Source: Scatophagus argus (Eukaryota > Chordata > Actinopteri > Scatophagidae). From it: DNA of 64,000 bases. Where the stretch lies: assembly GCF_020382885.2 (NCBI RefSeq), contig NC_058510.1, forward strand, positions 9,482,862 through 9,546,861, read 5' to 3'. The notes under the pieces were generated by a model. The model did no database searches and was not told the origin of the DNA. It saw nothing but the letters and a program-made list of their open reading frames with translations. Position 1 is the stretch's first letter, and each line of letters opens with the position of its first letter. Position numbers and translations under genes: made by a program. Shown piece after piece: positions 1-11,400 of the stretch.

Positions 1-660
1 GATACGCCATTGTCTTGAAGGTAAACAGTTTGTCCTTTTCAGAACTACTTGAGTGTTGTTTTTTTTTGTTTTTTTTGTAATGTGTCTAGGAATATGGCCT
101 AGCAGACTTGTTTTAGATTCGAAGGCAGAGAAGAATAACAGGAAGCTGGAGGGAGAATTTCCATGTTGTATTAACACTTTGTATAAAAGGTAGAAAAACC
201 GAAGGCAGGATGTTGTTATATGAAAAATCTCGCTGAATGTTATTTTTGTCGATAGAGAGAACATGTACATGAGATGGTTGGGATGATTTTTTTGGACATA
301 TATTTGATAACCAAGAAAAAAAACAAATCAAACTTTGATTTAAAATGTCACAGAGCAGCAGGACTGAGGACGTTGTTTCTATTCTGTACAGGTTAAGTGT
401 TGACAAATAAGCATATGGTGTGTTGGTCATGGTCAAGAAGAAGTCGTCAATCGACCTTGCACGCATGAAGTCACACCTCTTTATATAGTCGAGTACAGTG
501 GATAATGCTATTATGAGCACACTGCTGGGATTGAGGAAAGCCTGTGACTTTGAAGTGGACTTCAATTTTAGCTGCTTGTGGCTTTGACTGTGTTTCTTTC
601 CCCCTCAAGACATGCATGTGACTCTACCGTGAGCTCACATCCCTGGGGACGAACAATTAT

Positions 661-690
661 ATCTCACACACACACACACACACACACACA
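661..690. repeat. CA dinucleotide microsatellite
   Basis: About 14 CA units are visible, ending in an imperfect unit. It is a simple repeat with no gene association. Confidence 0.9.
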
Positions 691-1967
691 TACGCACACT
701 ACACGGCTCCTCCTAAGGTTGGAATATTTCTTTAGCCCTAAGGCTCGTGTAAGCTGATGTGGAATGCAGTACTTGATTATTTGGCAAACGGGTTAGCAAC
801 TTGTTTAGATCACAGGACTGTTCTTTGTTCGCTGCAAAACACAATTAATCTGGCGGCTTTTATGACTTGGTGGGATTATTTGTGTAATAGTGTTGATAAC
901 TCCGTGACGTGATAAGTTTGTTGTTTTTTTTTTTTTCTTTTCCATTGCCAAATACTCTTAAGAATCTGCATCATGCCAGGGTGTATTTGAAGGTAGTTTT
1001 ACTTTTTAAAAGTGATATAGCAAAAAACAGGCGAATTCCAACAAACAATGATGAAACCTGAACCTGATGGGTGTGCAGTTTGCAGGGTGGATGTGTCAGC
1101 ATCCACTATTATATCAAGAGCCATTAGTGGTTAATAATTAAAGATAGATTGGGCAACATGTCATTGCTTTTGCATTAATTTTATCCAAAGTGCACACACA
1201 GTCACAAGTGAATAAACATCCTGCGCAAATTTATAAACATGTGGTTGATGTGCATTATTTTATTTTGACCTGAAACCGAAAAGATCTCGAGATATAAGCA
1301 ACACCAGTGAGCTTAGTTCAGGATATTGATTACTTAGTCAACCCATTACAGATGCTCAGAAACTTCCTGGCGATGATGCAATGTGCTTTCATGAGAAGTC
1401 AAGTTGCCCAATGCTCTATAGAAAGCACGTCTATAATGACTCACTCGCTTGTCCTGCGTCCTGTATTATTTGGAGTGAGAGGTTCATTTGCTTGCATGTG
1501 GTGGTAAACCAGACTTTTGTGGCACTCCCTTTCATGTCGCCCGCAACATTTTCACGTGAAAATCCCTTTCTTGACCAGCTCGTTGGTCTGTACCTACTTG
1601 TCTGTGTGTCGCAAAATGAATTCATGTAACTCATGCAGATTGAGAAAGACATAAGATATCTTTTCAATTTAGATACAGTATTTCCATAGGTAAACACTGT
1701 ATGTAATCCTAGCATAATTAAAGGACCAGATAATATGTTTTGCGTTTTTTGGCTCGTTACTGCCATCAACCGATTTCCAAGGCAACTTTTCAGGATTTTT
1801 GAATGTTTTTTTATGAAATGAAAATAAATAATAGCGTCTTTCAATAGCTATGGATTGCTATAAAACTATGGAACATTCATGGTTCCCATTCAGTGAATCC
1901 TAATGTCCTTTCATCCAAGGCCACCATCGGGTTAATATTATACAAAAAATATGTTTTGTATAATCTT

Positions 1968-2012
1968 GGCTGCAAACAAATTTCCCTTTGAGGGACAATA
2001 AAAGTACTTTGA
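1968..2012 (+). repeat. LINE-like 3' tail fragment
   Basis: The stretch reads like the short conserved tail of a fish non-LTR element: a TTTCCCTTTGAGGGACAATAAA core. A close relative is present at about 47840-47892, where it ends in TTATC units. This fragment lacks those units and is probably an old 5'-truncated insertion. Family assignment is from memory of fish repeats only. Confidence 0.4.
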
Positions 2013-2173
2013 ACATCAGCATGTTGATCTTGTCACTGTGTGCGTGTTTGAGTACTGATGTTAGCGTATCGCTCCGTGCTGCTTTCTACACAGGGCCTAA
2101 GTCAGTCTCAGTACAGACTAGTTGAATATGTGGTGTAGATGTAAATGCTTAAGTCAGTTACATGCTCAGGTGC

Positions 2174-2486
2174 AGGTACAAACCCCGCTTCCGAGAAAGT
2201 CGGGACACTTTGTAAAACATAAATAAAACAGAATGTAAAACAATACAAAGGCAATAAATCTTGTCTTGCCAGCTTGATGGAAAAGCTGGGGGAAGCTGAA
2301 AAACACCTGTTTGGAACATCCCACGGTAAAACGGGTTCATTGGCAGGTGATCGTGTGATTGGGTATGAAAGCAGCATCCTTGAAAGGCTCCGTTGTTCGC
2401 AAGGAGAGATGGGGCGAGGTTCACGACTTTGTGAAACGCATGATTGTATGCAGGATATTACTACACGGACTCAGGAACACTTGTAA
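2174..2486 (+). mobile_element. relic of a short DNA-transposon-like fish repeat
   Basis: The stretch begins AAACCCCGCTTCCGAGAAAG and includes GGTGATCGTGTGATTGGGTA and AGATGGGGCGAGGTTCAC. These match an interspersed sequence I recognise from many percomorph introns. It has no long transposase frame, so it is either a non-autonomous or an internally deleted copy. The 70-codon frame inside it (2274-2486) is not a gene. I cannot name the superfamily from sequence alone. Confidence 0.55.
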
Positions 2487-2943
2487 AACCAGTTCAGCCT
2501 AGTTCACACAGTTCTATTATAAATTTCTGTTCTACATTCTGTTTGTATTTTGTTTACCAAGTTCTCTCAGTTCATTCTCAGTTTTGCATGTTAAAATGCC
2601 GGTAAAGCGTCACACATCATCCAGCATGCAGACTGGGGGGTGCCAGACTGTGCTAAATCAAGCCTTATGGATGACCAATGTTGGCCCATGGGACCCACTT
2701 TCGGCAACCCTGATGTAGGCCTTTGGTTTGTTGTAGTAAACGTTAATCTAATCCTTGCTTTTTGGGGGGAAATTACTGGATAATAGTAGTCCTGTGGGAC
2801 TATATAAAAAAATATTCAAACAAAGTGAATTGAATTGGTCCCAACTGGAAGACACTTACAACCAGTGACAAGTAGTTGCAAGCAGACCTCGCTTATTTGT
2901 GAAAGACGGATCGATCACAGGGATTGAATTTCCACATTCAGCT

Positions 2944-3003
2944 TGTGTGTGTGTGTGTGTGTGTGCGTGCGTGTGTGTGTGTGTGTGTGTGTGTGCGTGC
3001 GTG
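2944..3003. repeat. GT microsatellite with GC interruptions
   Basis: A roughly 60-base GT tract is interrupted by GCGTGC steps. It lies just upstream of the possible first exon of the anion exchanger gene. Confidence 0.9.
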
Positions 3004-3049
3004 TGAGAGACAGATACAGACAGATTTGTGTGTCTGAGCAGCAGCCTCT

Positions 3050-3367
3050 GACTCAGTGTTGAATGGGTCCTGGAGTCACATGGCTACTTGTCAGCAGGCT
3101 GGAGGAGGAAACATAATCCTGAGGAGGAAGGCTGCTGCTATCAGTCCGTGTATGTTGGTCTGACTGAGCGCTCGGCTCGACGAGCAGCTGGACTGGCACA
3201 TGATCGGCTGAGGCTCGCGCTCCATATCTCTAACTCTAGTTCCTTTTGTCTCCCTATCTCCCTTCTCTCCCTCTGTTTGTTTTTGTCCTGCACTCTGACC
3301 AGCCCAGGGTCTCTCTTCACGGCAGAGTTCAGAATTGCACTACAATGTCTGCGGTGGCTTCTCTGCT
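3050..3367 (+). other. slc4a2: possible untranslated first exon of slc4a2
   Basis: The stretch is richer in GC and CpG than its surroundings and ends at a good donor, GTAAGC, at 3368. A short upstream frame starting at 3345 (MSAVASLL) reaches that donor. If it were spliced to the acceptor before 8262, the frame would continue only a few codons before a stop, so it would be an upstream ORF in a leader. The 5' boundary is unknown. No transcript evidence is available, and the assignment rests on position, composition and the donor only. Confidence 0.33.
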
Positions 3368-6300
3368 GTAAGCACACAAAGGTATGATACCATTGTGGAT
3401 CTCTTTTGGTATTTCTTGACCTCTTGTCATGTTTTAAAGTTGTCTTTGTTTGTCAGAATGTCATTTTGTACTTTTTTCTGTTTATTTTATTGCCTCTTTA
3501 ATTCATTGTTTGTATGGGTTAATCCTTGTTTGTCGGGTCAAGTCGAATCAAACTTAACAAGATTTTTCCAGCTGGCGTCACACTTTCTTAACATCCACTT
3601 GACTTGAGTTCAGAGTAGCACTGACTCAGGCTCCAGCCATGCAATCATAGCACAAGTAACTGTAAATAAATCCTGCTTAGTTCCACAGGTTAGCCCTCAG
3701 AGAAAAAGGCCTCAAACAAGCTACTATCAGCCCAATTAACCACAAAGTTTTCCACTATTACAAAATCCTATTTAGATCCATTATAGTACACTGTGTACTG
3801 TGTATAGTATGTCGTGGGAAGTGATGGATCTATAATTGCAGTGGCCGAATTAGAACTGACCACTCATAGCTACAAAAAGCATTATTTCCTCCTCTGTTTG
3901 TCCTCTGAAATCACTCTCTGTTCAACTCACTTTTGTTTATCTCATGCATGATTTCCTCCGTCAGATCCTGCATGCGTCTAAACCAGGCGATAATGCTGTT
4001 TATTCTGTAAACTTCAGCGGCGCTCAGAATGTTACAGCATGTGTTTTTGCGAGATAAAACATTAAGGCCTTGAATTATCTTCATGTCGCTTGGACCATTC
4101 ACAATCAGTGTCTTTGGGTGGAAAAAATGGTGCCATTTCTTCGATCACCCATGGCCTGCTAGAAACAAGTGAATTACATTCTGTCTTGTTTTTTGTAAAT
4201 GCAGTCCTTAATGAAACCTTAAAACCACTCTTTTCCTCCCTGTCATTGTACTGCTCTTTTAAGTACAGGCCTGTTTGTCGGCTGAGGTTTGGACATTGTG
4301 ATCAAGCTCCTATTTCTGGACAGGCATTTTTATTGGCAGGTTCTTTTTTTTTATGAACTGTTCTTTAATTATGCCTCTTTTGATAGAATTTGTAGATGAA
4401 CATGCAGCCTGTGGTGGACGTTCATGCACCAAGCTGCTGGTTCAAGCTGGTCCCGGTCGGGGTGTCCTGGCCGAGATCACTGGCTTGAGACACGTGCGGG
4501 CTTGTGTCGTGAGTTCAAGTCTGGCTCATAACCTCTGGCCCGTCGTCTGACTGTCTCCCTCCTTTCCTTTAATGTCGTTACAAGGAGGCATAGCAAAGAA
4601 TTTTTAACCTTTTGTCCATCGTTAACCCCAAAGCACACATGAGATTACAGTGAAGTATTGGCATTTTCTAAATGCAGACCTCGGCTCAGGGTGGAAAACA
4701 GTTTGACAGTTTCTTTTCATGTATTTTTGAGAAGGTCATTGCTGAATCTAGTTGCTGACTCATTGCTTCTCTAGTCACCTAATGCAGACCTCTTCTCTGA
4801 GTATTTGAGTGTTAGAGATTTGTGCAACATGTCACCCTTCCCTTCTTTACGGAAAGTCCCGCATTGCGCCTAGAAACACCTTAAACTCATCAAATATTGA
4901 TTTAGAGAGAAAGCAGTCAGTCAGTCAACATCTGACTTTTCTTCCTCATATTTTAGTCTCTTTTTGCCTTAAAGGTGTGCAAAAAGTTCCTTTTATGTTC
5001 CTGGCGAAAGAAGGAGAACATTTTTAACTTTTCAGAGTTGAGAGGCATTTTTCATGAGTGGAAATTCACAGCATACCAAAGAGACTTTTTCAGGTATCCT
5101 TGTACTCCGTGGGAGAGATGTGTCACCACTGAGTACACATCACAAAAAAAGTTATCACCTCCCTCTAAAGGCATCACGCAAATATCAGCAGTTTGGAGAT
5201 ATTCAGGTAAAGATAAAATCAAAGGAAATGTTAGTTCACCAGAATCATTGCAATGATATTGCAGAAACTATAAATATTCCCTATCAGTCATCAAATAGAA
5301 AACGTGTAGGATCTTGCTCCTGTCGTCCTTTCAAAAGACTTGAGTGTATGTATGTAAACCCATATACTCTGCTGGAAGTTAGTGGCAGCTTGTTATGCTG
5401 TGACAGGTTAACTCATAATGTCACAGGGTAGACATTGAAACATTTTATATTAACCCAGGTTAGTTTGGGAACATATATCCTTTCTTACATTATGGACAGT
5501 AGAAAAAATAAAAAAATCCTATGCTTTCTAAGTTTTTTATACAAGTTCCAGCTCCTCCTGACAGGCATCAGTCTATAGCAGTTGCCTTCTTCCTGTTTTC
5601 ATTCTTACTTCCTCCCTGAAGGATAGTTTTCCCAAAGCCTCATATTTGCACACTTCTGAGTGAGCTGTGACTAAGTCTTGCATGAAAAAGCTCTGAAGTG
5701 AGACACAAAAAAAATAAATAAATAAATAAAAATCCCACACTCATCATCTTCCTTTAGGAGTAATTCACAGGTTGTATCTGGATGACTCTGGGAAGACGTG
5801 ATGAACTTCTCGGAAAAAAATACAGAGCACTTTGTCCTCGCTTCCTCTTGCACTGTCAGCTTTCATGTTCATGTCCATGTTCTTACAGTCATTTTGTGTT
5901 TTACACAAGGGACAACTAGTTCCTTTGTATTCTCTGACTGACCGTACCTAAATGCAGACAAAAAAAACATTTAGATCATTGAGTAGCAAGCATTTGTGGA
6001 AAATTGTGACACTTGCAGTTGGTCTTATTGTGTTCCTCCTCTGGTCATTATTGTTATTGGTTTTATTACAGTAATGCCCTGAGGCAGATATGTTGGTTCC
6101 CATGCTTTTTGCTCAGGATCCCAGGGTTCTGTAACTTTATCCCTATGTAGCCAGACCTGCCTCTGCCTCGGTGATGGGGTCTAGGTTTACTGAGAAAGTA
6201 ATCCAGGAACACACCCAAGATAACTCCAACACACTCCTTTATTGCCATTGCTGGATTTCAAAGCCTCAAACTAGTTAAAGTTGTTGTTCTGAATAGAACA

Positions 6301-6424
6301 GCTGCCAGCGCCGTGATCACAACTGTGGCAGAGCCAAAATGTTGTGTAGTCGGCTGAGTGTCTCAGGTTCAGGTCTCTTTAGCAGGTGATGTCTTTGTTT
6401 AGTCCACGTCCAAGTACTGGTTCC

Positions 6425-6565
6425 AAAGAGGGCGTCCCAATAGCTCACCTTGTAGAGCACTTTCTGTTACCAGGTACTCAGATTCCAGCACCCCCCACCC
6501 CCTGCGCTGCAGTCCAAACAAGGCAGAAATACCCCCCCTCAAAAAAATCTTTAAAAAATAAAAGT
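6425..6565 (+). mobile_element. degenerate tRNA-derived SINE
   Basis: An A-box-like segment (TAGCTCACCTTGTAGAGCAC) is followed by a degraded B-box region, then a C-rich part and an A-rich tail with TCAAAAAAATCTTT. The order is that of a fish tRNA-derived SINE. The sequence is heavily mutated and no target-site duplication was identified. Confidence 0.5.
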
Positions 6566-7104
6566 TCATGATGTCCAGCCCTTAAACACTTTCATTTAAC
6601 ACATTTCTTTTAATCTCTTGTCACTGATTGTGAATGACCAAAACATACAGCAACTGTACCTCACTGTCAGCAAGGTCATTGATATGATTGTGCTCAGGCA
6701 TCAGGCAGGCTTATCTGTGCTTTGATAATTGTCACAGAGCCAGGCTGGCTTTCACCAAACAGAATTTCTGTGTTTTATTACTGTGAAAAAAACAAGTGAA
6801 CCAAAAGAGGGCCATCTTTGTTTTTTGACTGAAGAAAAACCACTTTTCTGTTCAAGGCAACAACTATAAAACAAAGGGTTTTGTTCTTTGCTTTAATTAT
6901 TATAATATATCAGTGTCATTTGGATTATACCAATTTATACACCCTTACCGATTCATGCAAATGACGGATGATATGCGGACTAATGATAAAGCTCGGTTTT
7001 GTCATATAGCTAGGCTGCAAGAGTCTGAAAACCCTAAATATTTGCTTTACAACCAAGAAATAACAGAACTAGCATGCATTAACTGCCAGAACCCTTGAAT
7101 TCGT

Positions 7105-7200
7105 GGCAGTTAATTAATTCTAAAAATATTTGTTGGTTAATTTTCAGTTGATCAGTTGCCCAATTAATTGATGAATTGTTTCAGGTTTGTCATTTTTCTG
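7105..7200 (+). repeat. ATTAAT-rich interspersed repeat fragment
   Basis: Runs such as TTGGTTAATTTTCAGTTGAT and CAATTAATTGATGAATTGTT mark a dispersed fish repeat. Other copies in the window are near 18200-18540, 23570-23720, 55790-56075, 57150-57800 and 60480-60565. Confidence 0.5.
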
Positions 7201-7844
7201 AGATTCCTATGGTTGCATGTCATGTGTTGGAGACTGTAGGCTAATAGAAATGGAGGCTGGTTTAGGCACGTGCTTATCAACGGGTCTTCTGCACAGTAGC
7301 GCTGTGTTATCTGGCTCTTATCTGACTCTAATGGTTATTGACCTTGAATAGTAGTGAGGAAATGCTGCAAATTTGAAATCAAGAATCGTGAAATCACAGC
7401 ATTAGCATAGTCTTTATTTGTAAAAGCTGGTACTCCCGTCATTGTTCCTCCTCAAGTGTCATGTACTTTACCTGTCTTTCACCTTCATCATAAAAACGCC
7501 ACTTAGTTTAGGCCTTTTGTGCTCCTAAAGCACATTCGGGGACTCAGAGGTACTTGAGGGACTTCCGGGAAATCCCCTCACTGTTGATTAGTTAGTTTGA
7601 CCACATGCCACGGCACAGACGGTACAGATAGTGCTAGGACAGTGAAGCTTGTTGCTTTTGTATTGTGTTGGCTTTGTACTTCAGCACATTTGATAGGAAA
7701 AGCAAAAAGTCAGCACTTTATGAGGTTAAAGTTCTGCCTCTTTACATCATCATATGAACTGTGAAGGAATCTTGACCATTTTTAGCCATGCTAATGTCAT
7801 GGATCTCGGGATGGAATTGTTTGTTGCTATGCCCTCTTCTTCAA

Positions 7845-8110
7845 ACTGAGATGTCCCAAAAATTATTTGATGGATTGCCATTGAATTTTAGTACAGAAAT
7901 TCATGTTTCCTAGAGGATGAATTGTATTGAATACTACTCGCCCTGTAGTGCAATTATTACAAAAAATTATGACTGACATTCCCATCAGCCTCACCTGCAC
8001 TTTGTGTTGTGGATATAATTAGGTAATGTTTGCATGCTAACAAGTTAAACTAAATATGAATATCATAAATATTGTATTTATATACAATAGCATGTTAGCA
8101 TATGTTTCAA
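7845..8110 (+). repeat. dispersed repeat, GATGGATTGCCATT family
   Basis: The copy has the motifs TTTGATGGATTGCCATTGAA, AGAGGATGAATTG, GACATTCCCATCAGCCTCA and a stretch of CTAACA/TTAGCATG words. The same blocks recur near 13560-13765, 39220-39425 and 61120-61830. It has no coding capacity. Confidence 0.6.
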
Positions 8111-8261
8111 ATCATGCACTTCTCATGCAATAGGGACACTTTCTGAATGTGCTTCATAATCCTATTCATATCACTGGTCCACAGCTACAGGATCTCAGTG
8201 CCTCATGTTATAAATCTCCAGTTTCACATGGACTAACCCTCGAATCTCTATCTGTCTCCAG

Positions 8262-8431
8262 GTTATGCTGCCCAAAAGCTGTCTGAGTCCTAGTGAGAAA
8301 GAGAAGGGCTAAAGCCACAGCAATCCAAACCAGCTTTCCAGACTTCAGCTTTCCGACTCCGTTGTGGAGCCATGAGCAACCCCGGCGCTCCCAAACAGAT
8401 CACGGATGCCGTGGCATTGGTTATTCACAGT
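8262..8431 (+). other. slc4a2: slc4a2 coding exon 1 with the start codon
   Basis: The exon opens after a CTGTCTCCAG acceptor, carries about 110 bases of leader, and starts translation at ATG 8372 in the context GAGCCATGA. Twenty codons ([20 protein letters not shown]) run to a consensus donor, GTAAGT, at 8432 in phase 0, matching the next exon at 17522. The start resembles the long mammalian AE2a form, which begins with MSSAP. An in-frame ATG upstream is absent within the exon's continuous frame. Confidence 0.75.
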
Positions 8432-11400
8432 GTAAGTCCACACGATGACATACAGAAAAGCCTCAGTCTGTCCTGTCAGGTCAGGCTCCAATGTCAGTCA
8501 CATGATGAAACGCATGAGGAAGTGATGGTGTCACCAGGTTAAATTCTATTCGAGTGGAGATTATAATCACAAACTTTATGGTCTTCTCATGTAAGAGGCT
8601 CTAGATGAACAACACCAAACCTGCCCTCTATTTCAAGTCATATTCTCTGTGTGCTGGATTTGTGCTGCGTCAGCTCCCTGAGTCCTCTCTGGCATCAGAA
8701 TGTGTATTTTGGACACTGCTGTTCCCTCCAGAGCCATTTGTGTACAAATCTAGTCACATCCTCAAGCCAATTCCCTGGTAACATGCGCTGTTTTTGTCTG
8801 TAAAAGTAAACATATTCAGTATGGCTCAAAAACACTTCAGACTGGCACAGAGAGCTGAATATCCCTTTTCATTAGAGCACTGAAGAATGTCAACGGTACC
8901 ACAACTGCAACAGTTTCCTTCCTCTTTTCTTTTAAATCAACGAGTTTCCAGTTTTGGAAACACTAAAATAATATTGGCACATAATGGAAAGCATAAATGT
9001 ATGGCTGCTAGTGAGATGTTGCCCGGGGGGGTCAGCAGTTGAAGAAAGCAGCATTCCTCAACTCAAGATGTTCTCAACAAGTCTCATCTCAGGATGATTA
9101 TGATGCTGTAGCAGAAAATATCACCAGCTTAAAGGAAAAATCCACCCCATGAACAGCCGCATATTGTTAGATATCATCAGTTTGTATGGTTACTACCTTC
9201 CAGGAGTTATTATGTTCGATTACATTCCAGGAATTATAAGGATTGAATCTTTGTTTTTTTTTACAGACTTACCTATCTTTCCCAGTTTATCTCATGTTCT
9301 TTCACTTGAGTTAAGGGTTTCTACTTTTCTCAGAATGGGTTTCAGCAGCCCACACCGAGTGTGTAGGTGAGTGGAAATAACACTGTTTATAGCACAGTGG
9401 GAGCAAAAAGAAAAAAAAAGAGATTTTCCTCTCAGTGAGAGCGGGCCACTACATCTAATGAGCTGTACCCTTAATTGTAATGTTGAGAGGTAATTCATGT
9501 TCTTCAAACAGCCCTTTAGGCATGCTCACGGTGTTCCTTACTGCAGCACCAATGTAGGAAATGGTTGCTTTCCCTTAGCTTTGCATTTTTGGTCAGCTGC
9601 TTCCTTTTCCAGTGTTGCACAACTGTGTGACCATGCTGACCACTTCCACGTCTACCTTCATGTAATCTAGAAGTGGGTTCCTCACTGGAGATAAACATCG
9701 TGAGTGCTTTCCAAGTTCGACATCCAACTATCCCACCAGCCATTCCATGCCTGGAGGGGTTTTTAGGAGGTGGAAGTGGATATATGAAATGTAACTACTG
9801 AGACCGAGAGGCCGTAGATTTAACTACTTATATTTTCTGTTACCATTTTGATTGTTTTTATTTTTTTCCCCAGATTTTTGTTTTGTTTGTCTTTATTGAA
9901 ACAGACAGTCCAGAAGAAATTATGTTAGTTGTCCAACAGAATCAAATTGTTCAAGGGGGAACATAACAACAGCACTCTTCAACCTCCCTCATATCTGCAC
10001 ATCTTGTCCAGAAAAGAATAAAAGACACAATTAAAATTAAAATATAAATAAGTAATTGTAATGTCAGATCTGTGTACAACATGAGCCACTATTAAACACC
10101 CAAATTGACACAGATTTATCTATTCAGCCAGATGTATTTTACATACATCAATCATACATATATACAGTGGATTTGCATTAGTTGTATATACGTTGCCCAA
10201 CACCTCTACACAATAACTAAAATCTCATAAGATAAATGATAAGTACAACATTTGTTTTTATAAGCCTGTGTTCTGTAATTACACCCAAAACTTTGACAGG
10301 ATATTCCCCCAGTTGCACAAAACATAGTTTATAATGGTGTTGAGATCTCCATGCACACCCTCTTTCAGAAGATGATATAAATAGCAATGGCTTTGACCTA
10401 CATGAACTCAGCCACACAGGTGTTGATTCACAAGATTTTTTTTGTCAAGTCTGTTCAGAATCAGCATGTCGTTATCGGCGTTACGGCCGGTAAGACAGTT
10501 ACTACCATAAAGCTGGATTGTCTAGACTATGACTTGAGTATAATGAGACTTGCCAGCAGGGAGCCGAGGGATCAAGAACCTTTCTAAAGATAAAAATGTT
10601 TGCTGTGTAAGTGCATTTTAACAGTTATTGGTTCCTCTCCAGCTCTGTCGAGTTAATTATTATCTCCTGAACAATATGCGTTTGTGTGCGTGTGTGGTCA
10701 GGGAGAGTTTATTTAATCTTGTTTAAACTAACATTGTGAAACCAAGTTATGTCTTCTTCCTACCCTGAAGATCTGCCCTGGTCATGTGACAAGGGCTTTC
10801 TGAAGAGTGAAACAGATAGTCGTTCATAAAGGCGACCGGCACTTTTGCTTTTGACATTGGAAAATAATATACCTACCTTGCTGTTTATTAGACTTTTTTT
10901 TTTTATTTTATTTTATTTATTTTAGGCAACTCAGCTGTGTGTAATTTGATGGACTTTCTGTATGAATCTAAGGTGAGTTTGTTCAGTTTGCTCATAGAGG
11001 ACTCAATCTAATACGTGGGTCCAAAGTTTGCCCTCTATTTGTGAACGCGATATTTAGTCTTGTTCTTATCATTCTCACTCAGTCATTACACGTTATCCCG
11101 TATACCACAAATAGACATTTTCAAAGTCTCTGTGTAGTCTGACTTTGGTTAGATAACTTTAACCTCAACACAAACTCTGGTTGCTGGTTAATGTTCAGTC
11201 TAACCCTTGTGCTTTTGAGATGTGTTCCACAGTTCATTAACTTTTTTCAGACGTTAGAAATCCATGGTAATAATTACTACCTAGCGCTGTCTTAATGCGT
11301 CACTAGTGACACATGGTCACCCCTCGAATGTTGGCAGGTGGGTTATGAATGTTTACTCCACAAGGAAGCGCTGTGAGCATTTCAACTGGTTTTCTGTAAA

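Larger units (their letters stand above)
1..3060. other. 5' flanking region without a recognised gene
   Basis: No open frame here shows family similarity or sensible exon boundaries. The frames present are short, overlap on both strands and have no supporting codon pattern. The stretch contains a CA microsatellite near 661-690, a short LINE-like 3' tail near 1975-2010, a degenerate transposon-like repeat near 2174-2486 and a long GT tract near 2944-3003. It could be intergenic sequence or the distal promoter of the anion exchanger gene downstream. Confidence 0.5.
3368..8261. other. non-coding stretch, probable first intron of slc4a2
   Basis: No exon with recognisable protein similarity is seen. 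The stretch is AT-rich, with several interspersed repeats: a degraded tRNA-type SINE near 6425-6565, an ATTAAT-rich repeat near 7105-7200, and a GATGGATTGCCATT-type repeat near 7845-8110. The acceptor before 8262 closes it, preceded by a TCTATCTGTCTCCAG tract. Confidence 0.5.

Noticed and set aside
113-565. 150-codon minus-strand open frame
   Set aside because: It has no recognisable domain and no splice or promoter context, and it lies in AT-rich flank. Chance open frames of this size are common.
2274-2486. 70-codon plus-strand open frame
   Set aside because: It lies wholly inside a dispersed transposon-like repeat.
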